From assembly GCA_047975545.1 (NCBI GenBank), contig JBKEDS010000029.1, positions 1 to 50,565 on the forward strand: 50,565 bases of DNA. Direction: 5' to 3'. Source of the DNA: JBKEDS01 sp047975545. GTDB lineage: Bacteria > Bacteroidota > Bacteroidia > Flavobacteriales > Flavobacteriaceae. Below are positions 1 to 7,879 of this stretch, one piece after another. Each line of letters starts with the position of its first letter. Within the stretch, counting starts at the first letter, position 1. The notes beneath the pieces are model-generated. The model worked only from the letters and a program-made list of their open reading frames with translations, was not told the DNA's origin and did not search any database. The position numbers were made by a program, and so were the translations under genes.

Positions 1-38
1 ACATAAACAAATATATTTATGTAGCATGGTCGTATGTG

Positions 39-452
39 CTATTCTCTAATATATTCATTTTGAAAGCAATCGGCGCAATTGTCGTATAAAATTAAATAGT
101 TTTCGTTCAAACTTATGGTTTGGGTTATTGAATACTCATCATAGAATATTATTTCATGGGTTTCTCCGTGGTGATTTTGGATTTCAATGGTATAATTTGA
201 CTCGGATTCTAAACTTTCATTCACAAATTTTTTAATTGAATTTTTAGAAATCTCTAATTTTATATTGTTTCCCGTCGATTCTGGTGTTTCGGTTCTGCCG
301 TTAATTCCACCACTAGATTCTACCCACTTCCAGTTTCCGATTAATTGGGATTTAAAGGTGTTATCATCGTTGTTTGAACAATTCAAAAGAGAGGTTCCAA
401 GAAGTAGAATTAAAAGACAGTTTCTCATATTAATTATTTTTAACAAACTCAT
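39..452 (-). CDS. lipocalin-like lipoprotein
   Basis: A 137-residue secreted lipoprotein. It has a hydrophobic leader ending in a lipobox-like LLNC, then SNNDD, so the mature protein probably starts at that cysteine and is anchored to a membrane. The mature part opens with LIGNWKWVESSGG, the usual first strand of the Bacteroidetes lipocalin-like family, and ends with a CADC pair. An alternative start at 428 would give a shorter signal peptide that still contains the lipobox. It lies 35 bases downstream of the anti-sigma-like barrel gene on the same strand and may be the last gene of that operon. The ligand is unknown. Confidence 0.7.
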   Translation of the reverse strand: MSLLKIINMRNCLLILLLGTSLLNCSNNDDNTFKSQLIGNWKWVESSGGINGRTETPESTGNNIKLEISKNSIKKFVNESLESESNYTIEIQNHHGETHEIIFYDEYSITQTISLNENYLILYDNCADCFQNEYIRE

Positions 453-487
453 TTTAATTTTTTCCGATTAGCCAAAATGTACATTGT

Positions 488-1885
488 CTAAAACTTAATA
501 GCAAACCCGGTATAAACCCCTACGAAAAAGGGTTTGAAATCGCCGGAAGTATTTTCGAAGGTATTTACTTGATATTTAAACATAGGCTCTAAATTAAAGT
601 TAATGGTTTTGGAAACCTTATAATTAAACCCTAAGCCCAAATTGGCGCTGTAACTTACCTCGTTAATGTTGTTGGCTTCGCCCATAAGGGTTTTGTTGCC
701 GCCATCGAATTCCGAAAACACTTGGTTGTCGCTTAAAAACAACGAACTGAAACCTCCTATGACATTAATGCCCAGTTTTTTGTCCAGTACAGCATATTCT
801 AACTCTAAAGGTACTTCTATAAACCCGAAACTTTGGTTTATGGAGGTGTTTAAAAACGAGGTTGGGCTTTTGCCTTTTGCTGTTAAATTTTGGCTGCTTA
901 TAGCCGAAACATCGCTAAACGTGCCACTGGTTTGCATGTTTATGTTTTTTAGGGCGCTGGTTTTGGCGCTTGCCGACTCGAACACCACAACATCGTTGGT
1001 GTTGTAGCCTAATTTCACCTTGTTAACACCCGTCCGGATGCGTAATTTGCTGTTTACGGCATAACTGGCATTAATACCGTAACTCATGTTTACCTCGCCC
1101 GTTTTTGGGCTGTTGTTAAATTGGGCATCTATGGACGAGCCTTCGCCCAAGCTATTAAAGTAAACCGGAGCAACGTTGGGGGCAACGCTCCAACGGGGTG
1201 TTTTATCGGTTTTGGTTTTGGCTATTTCGGTAGCTTGTTCTATGGCTTCTTCTATTGATGGCTTGTTGGTTTTTTCTTTATTTGGTGTATCGGTTTTGGC
1301 TATTGCGTTATGTTCTAATTGTTGGTTGTTGGTTGTTGGCTGTTGGTTATTTTCAGCTATTTTATTTTGGCTATTTATTGTTTGTTGTTTGTTTTTCTCA
1401 ATCGTGTTGGTTAAGGCAACGGTTGTTGGTTGTTGGTTGTTGGTTGTTGGTTGGGTTTTAGTACCAACCGTGTTTTGTTTTTCGTTTGTTTTTGGGGTTT
1501 GGGTGTTTGCAATAGTTGCCTTGTTTTTTTCTAAGGTAAAATTTTTGGTGGGCTTGCCGTTTTCGATATTTTCTTTTGGTGTTTGGGGGCTTCTCGTTGT
1601 GGTTACGGCATTATTTTCTTCTTCTAAAGAAGGTGTGTTTGTTTTTTGTTCTGTATCGACTACTTGTACACCGTTGGGCGATTTAAAATAGTTAATGCCA
1701 ACCAATAGGAACAGTAATAAAACGGCCGCTGCCCCGGCAAAGCGCCACCAAATGGGAATGGCTCGTTTTTCTTCTTTTTTATGAAGTTTTGCTTCTATAT
1801 TTTTCCAAACGGCATCGCCGGGGGTGGCTTCAAAGTCCTTGAAGCGTTCCTGAAAAAGCCGGTCTATGTTTTTGTTTTCCTTCAT
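488..1885 (-). CDS. anti-sigma-like outer membrane beta-barrel protein
   Basis: A 465-residue protein. The N-terminal 45 residues are cytoplasmic-like (a DAVWKNIEAKL helix, as in Bacteroidetes proteins paired with ECF sigma factors). One membrane segment follows at about 49-67 (AGAAAVLLLFLLVG). Residues 75-215 are low-complexity, rich in Thr, Asn, Gln and Lys, with repeats of NNQQPTT. The C-terminal part (about 230-465) looks like a porin-type beta-barrel and ends in an aromatic residue (FAIKF), as outer membrane barrels do. It starts 3 bases after the sigma factor stop, so the two are probably co-translated. I infer a role as partner or anti-sigma of that factor. The barrel and the anti-sigma-like head are joined by the repeat linker. 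Two heptanucleotide tandem tracts lie in the linker. Confidence 0.75.
   Translation of the reverse strand: MKENKNIDRLFQERFKDFEATPGDAVWKNIEAKLHKKEEKRAIPIWWRFAGAAAVLLLFLLVGINYFKSPNGVQVVDTEQKTNTPSLEEENNAVTTTRSPQTPKENIENGKPTKNFTLEKNKATIANTQTPKTNEKQNTVGTKTQPTTNNQQPTTVALTNTIEKNKQQTINSQNKIAENNQQPTTNNQQLEHNAIAKTDTPNKEKTNKPSIEEAIEQATEIAKTKTDKTPRWSVAPNVAPVYFNSLGEGSSIDAQFNNSPKTGEVNMSYGINASYAVNSKLRIRTGVNKVKLGYNTNDVVVFESASAKTSALKNINMQTSGTFSDVSAISSQNLTAKGKSPTSFLNTSINQSFGFIEVPLELEYAVLDKKLGINVIGGFSSLFLSDNQVFSEFDGGNKTLMGEANNINEVSYSANLGLGFNYKVSKTINFNLEPMFKYQVNTFENTSGDFKPFFVGVYTGFAIKF
1319..1346. repeat. heptanucleotide tandem repeat, tract 1
   Basis: Three exact copies of TTGTTGG followed by a variant CTGTTGG. 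The tract lies in the linker of the beta-barrel gene and encodes part of the NNQQPTT repeats on the minus strand. The unit is 7 bases, so gain or loss of one copy shifts the reading frame. Confidence 0.9.
1421..1453. repeat. heptanucleotide tandem repeat, tract 2
   Basis: Four exact copies of GGTTGTT (1421-1448) plus a partial fifth copy. It lies upstream of tract 1 in the sense of transcription, in the same beta-barrel gene. The repeat has no stop codon in the gene frame, where it reads NNQQPTT. A change of one unit would put the downstream barrel out of frame. Confidence 0.9.
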
Positions 1886-1888
1886 TAT

Positions 1889-2434
1889 TTATGATAACGA
1901 TTGCAAATCCTGCGCTGTTCTGTATTGTTCAATGGTTTCTTTTAAAATATACCGCGCCCGTGCTAAATTCGATTTTGATGTGCCTATGGTTATGTTAAGC
2001 ATTTCCGATATGTCTTTATGCGAATAGCCATCTAAAACATACAGGTTAAATACCAATCGGTAGCGGTCTGGCAGTTCCTGTATTATTTTTAGTAGGTACT
2101 GCATGGAAATGTTTTCCTCGTCCACTTCTACTTCAACATCTTCAAGGGTGTCTTCCTGGGTTATGTCGTATACTTTTTCTTTTCTGTATTGTTGTAAAAC
2201 GGTATTTACCGCAATGCGTTTTAGCCAGCCTTCAAACGAGCCTTTGTTTTTAAACTGGTTTATTTTTTCAAAAATAGTTAAAAAGGCGTCTTGCAAATGG
2301 TCTTCGGCCTCGGCATAGTTGCGCGAATACTTTAAGCACAACGCAAATAACTTACCCGAAAAAAGTTGGTACAATTCGCTTTGTGCTTTGGTATCATTTT
2401 TTTTACACCCATTTATGAGTTGGTCTAAACTCAA
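1889..2434 (-). CDS. ECF-type RNA polymerase sigma factor
   Basis: A 181-residue sigma-70 family factor of the ECF class. Region 2 is visible at about 10-80 (HLQDAFLTIFEKINQFKNKGSFEGWLKRIAVN, split here by the usual RNA polymerase and -10 contacts). An acidic linker follows (DTLEDVEVEVDEEN). Region 4 is at about 110-165 with PDRYRLVFNLYVLDGYSHKD and a helix-turn-helix ending SKSNLARAR. It probably directs transcription of envelope genes in answer to a surface signal. It is followed after 3 bases by the anti-sigma-like barrel gene and preceded by a lipoprotein gene 29 bases upstream, so a four-gene operon is likely. Confidence 0.92.
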   Translation of the reverse strand: MSLDQLINGCKKNDTKAQSELYQLFSGKLFALCLKYSRNYAEAEDHLQDAFLTIFEKINQFKNKGSFEGWLKRIAVNTVLQQYRKEKVYDITQEDTLEDVEVEVDEENISMQYLLKIIQELPDRYRLVFNLYVLDGYSHKDISEMLNITIGTSKSNLARARYILKETIEQYRTAQDLQSLS

Positions 2435-2463
2435 GTTATGCCTTTGGTTAATTAATAATTAGT

Positions 2464-2880
2464 TTAGTTTTCTACTACGGGTACTTCTATGGTTAGGTAT
2501 ACATCATCGCCATCTTCGTCTTCGCCTTGCCAATATTTAAACACATAGGTGTTTTTGCTTGTTACCAAAAAGTCGAAAGTGGAATCGACCAGAGTGTTTT
2601 CCAAATCCTGACAGTTATTGTCGTTATACACGACGGTTATTGGGGCAACGGTACGTTGGTTTTCGTCTATAACATAATAAAATTCACTAAAATAATGGCA
2701 AGTCGATGGCCTGTAATACGATACGGTTATGGTGTAGGTTTCGCCAAGGGTAAATTCCGCGGGCATATCGACACTTTCTACGGGCAATATTTCGTATCCG
2801 TAACTAACGGCATCGTTGTCGTCCAAACTGCATGAAGCTACCGATATAAGTAATAGTGTTAGGGCAATTAATTTTTTCAT
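2464..2880 (-). CDS. hypothetical lipoprotein
   Basis: A 138-residue protein with a clear lipoprotein leader: two lysines, a hydrophobic stretch and SVASC at about residues 13-17. The mature part has no motif I recognise. It contains regularly spaced beta-strand-like segments (YTITVSYYRP, YVFKYWQGEDEDGDD) and two cysteines that could form a disulfide, suggesting a small beta-sandwich in the periplasm or on the surface. It is the first gene of the probable sigma operon. Function unknown. Confidence 0.75.
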   Translation of the reverse strand: MKKLIALTLLLISVASCSLDDNDAVSYGYEILPVESVDMPAEFTLGETYTITVSYYRPSTCHYFSEFYYVIDENQRTVAPITVVYNDNNCQDLENTLVDSTFDFLVTSKNTYVFKYWQGEDEDGDDVYLTIEVPVVEN

Positions 2881-3038
2881 CTATTTAAATTTTATCAAGA
2901 ACCTATGGCTCCGTTATTTAATTATTTTGGTGGGTATCGAATTTTGCCCAGCCAAATGCCCATTATGGGCTTTCATATTAAATTTTTTCAATATTTTTTT
3001 GTAGATGCTTGTTGTGTTAAATGGTTGCGTGTTCAAGC

Positions 3039-3070
3039 AAAAAAATCCCGCAATAGCGGGATTTTTTATT
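3039..3070 (-). terminator. intrinsic terminator of recA
   Basis: A perfect stem AATCCCGC / GCGGGATT around the loop AATA, flanked by an A-run on one side and a T-run on the other. It starts 2 bases past the recA stop. It is symmetric enough to work in both directions, but on the minus strand it directly follows recA. Confidence 0.9.
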
Positions 3071-3071
3071 A

Positions 3072-4085
3072 TTATTCGGCTTCCGAGCCGGCCTTGGCAA
3101 CGGCCCTTACTTTTTCCTCCAGTTCGTCCATAAGTTCGGGATTGTCCTTTATTAGGGTTTTTACGGCATCGCGGCCTTGGCCCAGTTTGGTTTCGCCGTA
3201 GCTAAACCACGAGCCGCTTTTCTTTATTATGTCGTTTTCTACGGCAATATCCAAAATTTCGCCTACTTTGCTTATGCCCTCGCCGTACATAATATCGAAC
3301 TCGGCGGTTTTAAATGGTGGCGCCACTTTGTTTTTTACCACTTTTACACGGGTTTTGTTGCCCGATACACTGCCGTCGGTTTCCTTAATTTGGGTCGAGC
3401 GGCGAATGTCCAACCTTACCGAAGCGTAGAATTTTAGGGCATTACCACCGGTTGTGGTTTCGGGGTTGCCAAACATAACGCCTATTTTTTCGCGCAATTG
3501 GTTAATAAATATTACGGTACAGTTGGTTTTGCTTATCGATGAGGTTAGTTTTCGTAGGGCTTGCGACATTAACCGGGCGTGTAGGCCCATTTTCGAGTCG
3601 CCCATTTCGCCCTCGATTTCACTTTTTGGGGTTAGGGCGGCAACCGAGTCGATTACCACAATATCGATGGCGCCGGAACGGATTAGGTTATCGGCAATTT
3701 CCAAGGCTTGCTCGCCGTTGTCGGGTTGCGATATAATTAGGTTTTCTAAATCAACACCCAGTTTTTCGGCATAAAACCTATCGAACGCATGCTCGGCATC
3801 GATAAACGCTGCAATACCACCCGCTTTTTGGGCTTCGGCAATGGCGTGCAGGGTTAGGGTGGTTTTACCCGAGGACTCCGGCCCGTAAATTTCAATAACA
3901 CGCCCGCGCGGGTAACCGCCAACGCCCAAGGCAATATCCAAACCCAAGGATCCCGACGAAATCGCTTCGATGTCAGCAATGGCTTGGTCGCTCATTTTCA
4001 TTACGGTACCTTTTCCGTAGGCCTTATCTAATTTATCTAAAGTTAATTTTAACGCTTTTAATTTGGCTTCTTTTTCGTTGCTCAT
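3072..4085 (-). CDS. recA: recombinase RecA
   Basis: A 337-residue RecA, the ATP-dependent strand-exchange protein of homologous recombination and DNA damage response. The Walker A motif GPESSGKT is at residues 68-75. The L1/L2 region is seen as MSQALRKLT and FINQLREKIGVMFGNPETTTGGNALKF (read as two adjacent motifs). The Walker B strand is VVIDSVAAL. Length is normal for the family. It stands alone, with a terminator directly downstream and about 130 bases of free upstream sequence. No LexA-type box was recognised. Confidence 0.98.
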   Translation of the reverse strand: MSNEKEAKLKALKLTLDKLDKAYGKGTVMKMSDQAIADIEAISSGSLGLDIALGVGGYPRGRVIEIYGPESSGKTTLTLHAIAEAQKAGGIAAFIDAEHAFDRFYAEKLGVDLENLIISQPDNGEQALEIADNLIRSGAIDIVVIDSVAALTPKSEIEGEMGDSKMGLHARLMSQALRKLTSSISKTNCTVIFINQLREKIGVMFGNPETTTGGNALKFYASVRLDIRRSTQIKETDGSVSGNKTRVKVVKNKVAPPFKTAEFDIMYGEGISKVGEILDIAVENDIIKKSGSWFSYGETKLGQGRDAVKTLIKDNPELMDELEEKVRAVAKAGSEAE

Positions 4086-4118
4086 CTTCTTTTTAAAATT
4101 TGTTTATGAAGTAATATG

Positions 4119-4149
4119 CTAAGGTAATACATCTTTTTTTAGCTTACAA
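4119..4149 (-). promoter_or_regulatory. possible recA promoter
   Basis: On the minus strand a TACCTTAG (one base off the Bacteroidetes -7 element TAnnTTTG) lies about 35 bases before the recA start. A TTG lies about 20 bases further upstream, which fits the -33/-7 spacing of the group. Weak, by eye only. Confidence 0.35.
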
Positions 4150-4171
4150 TTTTATTGCTCACGGTTTTTTG

Positions 4172-4181
4172 TTTACGTAAA
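4172..4181. promoter_or_regulatory. palindrome upstream of the antitoxin gene
   Basis: TTTACGTAAA is a perfect 10-base palindrome 31 bases before the antitoxin start. A related TTTACACGTA follows at 4193-4202. Antitoxins of this type often bind palindromes in their own promoter, so this may be an autoregulatory operator. Inference only. Confidence 0.3.
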
Positions 4182-4212
4182 AAAATAATAAATTTACACG
4201 TAGTTTTTTAAA

Positions 4213-4416
4213 ATGGATAAAAAACTAACATTAAGCCTTGACCAAAGTGTTATTGAAAACGCAAAGGTTTATGCCAAAACAAACCATACCAGTTTATCTA
4301 AATTAATAGAATCATATTTGGCATCGTTAACAAAACGGAAACAGGGCAAAAACCCAATAACCCCTTTGGTTGAAAGCCTAAGTGGTGTTATTGATTTGCC
4401 TGAAGTTTTAACATAA
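4213..4416 (+). CDS. DUF6364-type antitoxin
   Basis: A 67-residue small protein with a ribbon-helix-helix-like N-terminus (KLTLSLDQSVIENAKVYA) followed by a helix (TSLSKLIESYLASL) and a proline-containing tail. The pattern matches the DUF6364 family, which pairs with PIN-domain toxins in Bacteroidetes. It should bind its own operator and neutralise the toxin. The reading frame is intact, whereas the toxin 41 bases downstream is broken, so the antitoxin may now be orphaned. Confidence 0.8.
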   Translation: MDKKLTLSLDQSVIENAKVYAKTNHTSLSKLIESYLASLTKRKQGKNPITPLVESLSGVIDLPEVLT

Positions 4417-4457
4417 AGGATTCCTATTCCAATTATTTAATTGAAAAATATAAATAA

Positions 4458-4854
4458 ATGAACAGGACTTTAATAAATACCAGTATTGTAATCGATTTGT
4501 TGGCAAAACGTACGGAATTTTATCAAGAAGCCGCCGAACTTTTTTCGTTATCCGATAAAAAAGAACTGAAATTGGTTATTTCGTCATTAACATTTGCCAA
4601 CACCAATTACGTACTTTCAAAATTGAAAACCCAAAAAGAAGCTCTTAAAATTTTGGTTGAAATTGCAAGTTTGGACGATAAAACAATTGCATTGGCACTA
4701 AGCGATACCAAATTTTTGGATTTTGAAGATGGCCTGCAATATTACTCGGCAATAGAAAACAATAATTGACCTTATTTTAACCCGAAACAAAAAAGATTTT
4801 AAACATTCTAAAATTTCGGTTTTAAGTGCTAAAGAGTATTTAACCAAACGCTAA
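4458..4854 (+). pseudogene. PIN-domain toxin, frameshifted
   Basis: A VapC-like ribonuclease partner of the upstream antitoxin, now degenerate. The first frame encodes 103 residues and stops with TGA at 4767-4769. If one base is removed near 4764, reading continues in another frame to a stop at 4852-4854 and supplies the missing end of a PIN domain (IDLILTRNKKDF, then SVLSAKEYLTKR). The expected first catalytic Asp in the N-terminal DTN motif is also lost: residues 7-9 read NTS. So both the active site and the C-terminal part are damaged. The third acidic region (LDFEDGLQYYSA) is intact. Confidence 0.8.
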
Positions 4855-4977
4855 TTGTTAAAAAATCGACTTTCATACGCAACCTTTTCACCTATTTTAC
4901 ATCTAAAGTATAAAATGGGAGATTTTTTGCTATGAAACACCCTTTTTGCAATATTAAGTTTGGTTAGACTAATATTT

Positions 4978-5013
4978 TAAAACGCTCGATTTTAATTAAT
5001 TGGGCGTTTTTTT
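4978..5013 (+). terminator. possible terminator after the toxin-antitoxin locus
   Basis: AAACGCTC pairs with GGGCGTTT (one wobble) around a 14-base AT-rich loop, followed by a run of T. It lies about 125 bases past the toxin remnant and just before the trhO promoter. Confidence 0.55.
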
Positions 5014-5033
5014 TATGCTTCACTATAAAATCG

Positions 5034-5041
5034 TACTTTTG
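5034..5041 (+). promoter_or_regulatory. -7 promoter element of trhO
   Basis: TACTTTTG matches the Bacteroidetes -7 consensus TAnnTTTG and lies 60 bases before the trhO start. No clear -33 TTTG was found at the right spacing. Confidence 0.55.
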
Positions 5042-5100
5042 CAACTTAAAATAATTTTATACCGCACCGTGCGGCTTTAACCTTAAACAATTAGTATAGC

Positions 5101-6165
5101 ATGCAACTGTACAATACATTAAGCGCTAAAGAAAGAGCCGAATTAATCGACAAAGCAGGGCAAAGTCGGTTAACGCTTTCTTTTTACCAATATGCCAATA
5201 TAAAAAACCCACAAGAATTTCGGGACAATGTGTTCGTAGTTTGGAACAGTTTAAATATCCTGGGCCGTATTTACATTGCCCATGAGGGCATCAATGGGCA
5301 ACTTTCGCTTCCCGCAAATCGGTTTAACGAATTTAAAAACCATCTCGACAGCATCGATTTTTTAAACGGTGTTAGGTTAAATATCGCTGTTGAGCAGGAC
5401 AACAAATCCTTTTTAAAGTTGAAGGTAAAAGTGCGCCAAAAAATTGTTGCCGATGGATTAAACGACGACACCTTTGATGTTACCAACAAGGGCATTCACC
5501 TAAAAGCCAAAGATTTTAATACATTTATTGAAGACGAAAACACCGTCTTGGTCGATATGCGCAACCATTACGAAAGCGAAATAGGCCATTTTAAAAACGC
5601 CATTACGCCCGATGTGGACACGTTTAGGGAATCGCTTGATATTATAGAAGAAGACTTAAAGCACCACAAAGAAAACAAAAACCTAGTTATGTACTGCACC
5701 GGCGGTATCCGCTGCGAAAAAGCCAGTGCCTACTTTAAGCACAAGGGCTTTAAAAACGTGTACCAGTTAGAGGGCGGCATTATCGAGTACACCCGCCAAG
5801 TAAAGGAGCAAAACCTTGAAAACAAATTCCTTGGGCAAAATTTTGTGTTCGACGAGCGCCGTGCCGAACGCATTAGCCCCCACGTAATTGCCAACTGCCA
5901 CCAATGCGGCGAGCCTTACGACGTACACACCAATTGCGCCAACGAAGCCTGCCATTTGCTATTTATACAATGCCCAAAATGTAAGGAAGAAATGGAAAAC
6001 TGCTGCTCCACAACCTGTATGGAAATAAACCGATTGCCCTACGACGAACAGAAAAAACTTAGAAAAGGACAAGGCAACAGCAACGACATATTTAAAAAAG
6101 GAAGAGCCGAACACCTACCCCATAAAAAAGATTTAAGGAATATCCGGGAACATTTTAAAAAGTAA
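5101..6165 (+). CDS. trhO: tRNA uridine(34) hydroxylase, rhodanese-like
   Basis: A 354-residue TrhO (YceA family), which forms 5-hydroxyuridine at U34 of tRNAs with molecular oxygen. An N-terminal ferredoxin-like domain (about 1-110) precedes a rhodanese domain (about 135-240). The active loop is CTGGIRCEKA, with Cys199 and Cys205. A Cys-rich C-terminus (about 265-308, with CHQCGE, CPKC and CC pairs) could bind zinc. The start at 5101 is 60 bases after a good -7 element. The next gene is trhP, the oxygen-independent route to the same modification. Confidence 0.93.
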   Translation: MQLYNTLSAKERAELIDKAGQSRLTLSFYQYANIKNPQEFRDNVFVVWNSLNILGRIYIAHEGINGQLSLPANRFNEFKNHLDSIDFLNGVRLNIAVEQDNKSFLKLKVKVRQKIVADGLNDDTFDVTNKGIHLKAKDFNTFIEDENTVLVDMRNHYESEIGHFKNAITPDVDTFRESLDIIEEDLKHHKENKNLVMYCTGGIRCEKASAYFKHKGFKNVYQLEGGIIEYTRQVKEQNLENKFLGQNFVFDERRAERISPHVIANCHQCGEPYDVHTNCANEACHLLFIQCPKCKEEMENCCSTTCMEINRLPYDEQKKLRKGQGNSNDIFKKGRAEHLPHKKDLRNIREHFKK

Positions 6166-6324
6166 GTACAAGCCCCCTAACCCCGAAGGGGAACGTTTAT
6201 TCAAACTTCAAAACTTTGCGTAATAAAATTTACGCGTTATGTTTTCGAAGTTACGATTAAAAATCTTTGCGAATCTCTGTGAGGCCTCTGCGAACCTTTG
6301 TGTAATAAAATCAAACAAAAACAA

Positions 6325-7569
6325 ATGCAAAACATAGAACTAATGGCACCCGCCGGAAATTTCGAATCGTTACAAGCCGCTTTGGACAATGGCGCCGATT
6401 CCGTATATTTTGGTGTCGAGCAACTAAACATGCGGGCGCGGGCCTCGATAAATTTTACCTTAACCGATTTGCCCGAAATAGCCAAACGCTGCAAGGCCAA
6501 AAACGTGCGTACCTATTTAACCCTAAACACTATAATTTACGACCACGATTTATCCATAATTAAAACCCTAATAAATAAAGCGAAGGAGGTAGGCATTACC
6601 GCCGTAATAGCTATGGACCAAGCCGTAATTATGGCAGCGCGCGAGGTCGGGGTCGAGGTGCATATTTCAACCCAAATAAACATTACCAATATAGAAACGG
6701 TTAAGTTTTATGCCCTTTTTGCCGATACCATGGTGCTAAGCCGGGAGTTAAGTTTACGCCAAGTAAAGCACATAACCGAGCAAATTGAAAAAGAACAAAT
6801 AAAAGGCCCTTCGGGGCATTTGGTGGAAATTGAAATTTTTGGACATGGCGCCCTTTGTATGGCCGTTTCGGGCAAATGCTATTTAAGTTTGCATTCGCAC
6901 AACTCGTCGGCCAATCGTGGTGCTTGCAAACAAAACTGCCGAAAAAAATACACGGTAATCGACCAGGAAAGCGGTTTTGAAATTGAATTGGACAACGAAT
7001 ATATGATGTCGCCAAAAGATTTGTGCACCATCGATATTCTGGACCAAGTGGCCGATGCCGGCATAAAAGTATTAAAAATAGAAGGCCGTGGCCGCGCCCC
7101 CGAATACGTGGCCAAGGTTATAAAATGTTACCGTAATGCTATTGATAGTTTAAAAAACAACACCTATGATAAGGAAAAAGTGGTAACATGGATGCAAGAC
7201 CTCGAAAAAGTGTACAACCGGGGCTTTTGGAACGGGTATTATTTGGGGCAAAAATTGGGCGAATGGAGCAAGGGCTCGGGGTCGCATGCTACACAAAAAA
7301 AGGTATATATTGGCAAAGGCGTGCATTATTTTGTAAAAGCGCAAATTGCCGAATTTAAAATTGAAGCCTTCGATTTGGCTGTTGGCGATACCATTTTAAT
7401 AACCGGCCCGACAACAGGGGCAAAGGAGGTTGAGGTTGCCCAAATGATGGTAAACGATGAAAACACAAACAAAGCCACAAAAGGCGATTCGGTTACCATA
7501 CCGTTAGGGTTTAGGATACGCCCTTCGGACAAATTATATAAAATAGTTGAAAACAAAGTCGAGGCCTAA
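6325..7569 (+). CDS. trhP: U32-family tRNA hydroxylation protein
   Basis: A 414-residue protein of the peptidase U32 / YegQ family. In E. coli, YegQ (TrhP) makes 5-hydroxyuridine at tRNA U34 using prephenate and Fe-S cluster functions. The family signature is seen: EIFGHGALCMAVSGKC, then RGACKQNC, giving four cysteines suited to an Fe-S cluster. The N-terminus MAPAGNFESLQAALDNGAD is typical. ATG at 6325 is chosen; the longer frame opens only with TTG at 6298 and adds nine unlikely residues. The stop overlaps the ferredoxin start by one base (TAATG), so the two are translationally coupled. Other U32 roles (RlhA, UbiU/V-like) are less likely given trhO next door. Confidence 0.85.
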   Translation: MQNIELMAPAGNFESLQAALDNGADSVYFGVEQLNMRARASINFTLTDLPEIAKRCKAKNVRTYLTLNTIIYDHDLSIIKTLINKAKEVGITAVIAMDQAVIMAAREVGVEVHISTQINITNIETVKFYALFADTMVLSRELSLRQVKHITEQIEKEQIKGPSGHLVEIEIFGHGALCMAVSGKCYLSLHSHNSSANRGACKQNCRKKYTVIDQESGFEIELDNEYMMSPKDLCTIDILDQVADAGIKVLKIEGRGRAPEYVAKVIKCYRNAIDSLKNNTYDKEKVVTWMQDLEKVYNRGFWNGYYLGQKLGEWSKGSGSHATQKKVYIGKGVHYFVKAQIAEFKIEAFDLAVGDTILITGPTTGAKEVEVAQMMVNDENTNKATKGDSVTIPLGFRIRPSDKLYKIVENKVEA

Positions 7570-7799
7570 TGGTTGTAGTTACCTTACAGCGCAACAAATG
7601 TATTGGTTGCAACTATTGTGTGGAGTTGGCGCCCGAGCAATTCCAAATGTCCAAAAAGGACGGTAAAAGCGTGTTGTTGCAGGGGGTTGACAAAAAAGGG
7701 TTTTTCACCTTAAAATCGAAAAACATGGAAATTTTAGAACCTTGCGAAAACGCTTCAAAAGCCTGCCCGGTAAAAATAATTAGCGTAAAGCATGTTTAA
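7569..7799 (+). CDS. 4Fe-4S ferredoxin coupled to trhP
   Basis: A 76-residue single-cluster ferredoxin. Ligands are Cys11, Cys14 and Cys17 (CIGCNYC) and a distal Cys66 in ACPVKI; Cys59 is an extra cysteine. There is room for one [4Fe-4S] cluster only. The start codon overlaps the trhP stop. I infer that it donates electrons to TrhP, or supports its cluster, in U34 hydroxylation. This is based on the coupling, not on a family name. Confidence 0.88.
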   Translation: MVVVTLQRNKCIGCNYCVELAPEQFQMSKKDGKSVLLQGVDKKGFFTLKSKNMEILEPCENASKACPVKIISVKHV

Positions 7800-7842
7800 T
7801 AACAAAAACGAATTAAAATAAATTAAGGCTTAATTCAAAATA

Positions 7843-7879
7843 AAAAAGGCTAATTTAGTTACCCGAAAAATTAGCTTTT
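7843..7879 (+). terminator. possible terminator after the ferredoxin gene
   Basis: GGCTAATTT pairs, with one bulge, with AAATTAGC, followed by TTTTCGTTTTT. The stem includes the last codons of the converging crotonase gene, so the signal is shared with coding sequence. Confidence 0.4.

Noticed and set aside
1176..1691. Long hydrophobic plus-strand open frame opposite the beta-barrel gene
   Set aside because: It is the complement of the low-complexity Thr/Asn/Gln linker; the minus-strand frame has a known domain layout and operon position.
6181..6191. CCCCGAAGGGG hairpin after trhO
   Set aside because: Only four pairs and no T-run, so not called a terminator; the surrounding sequence looks like a common dispersed repeat.
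6298..6324. N-terminal extension of the U32 protein
   Set aside because: It starts with TTG and adds nine Lys/Gln-rich residues not seen in the family; ATG 6325 gives the usual start.
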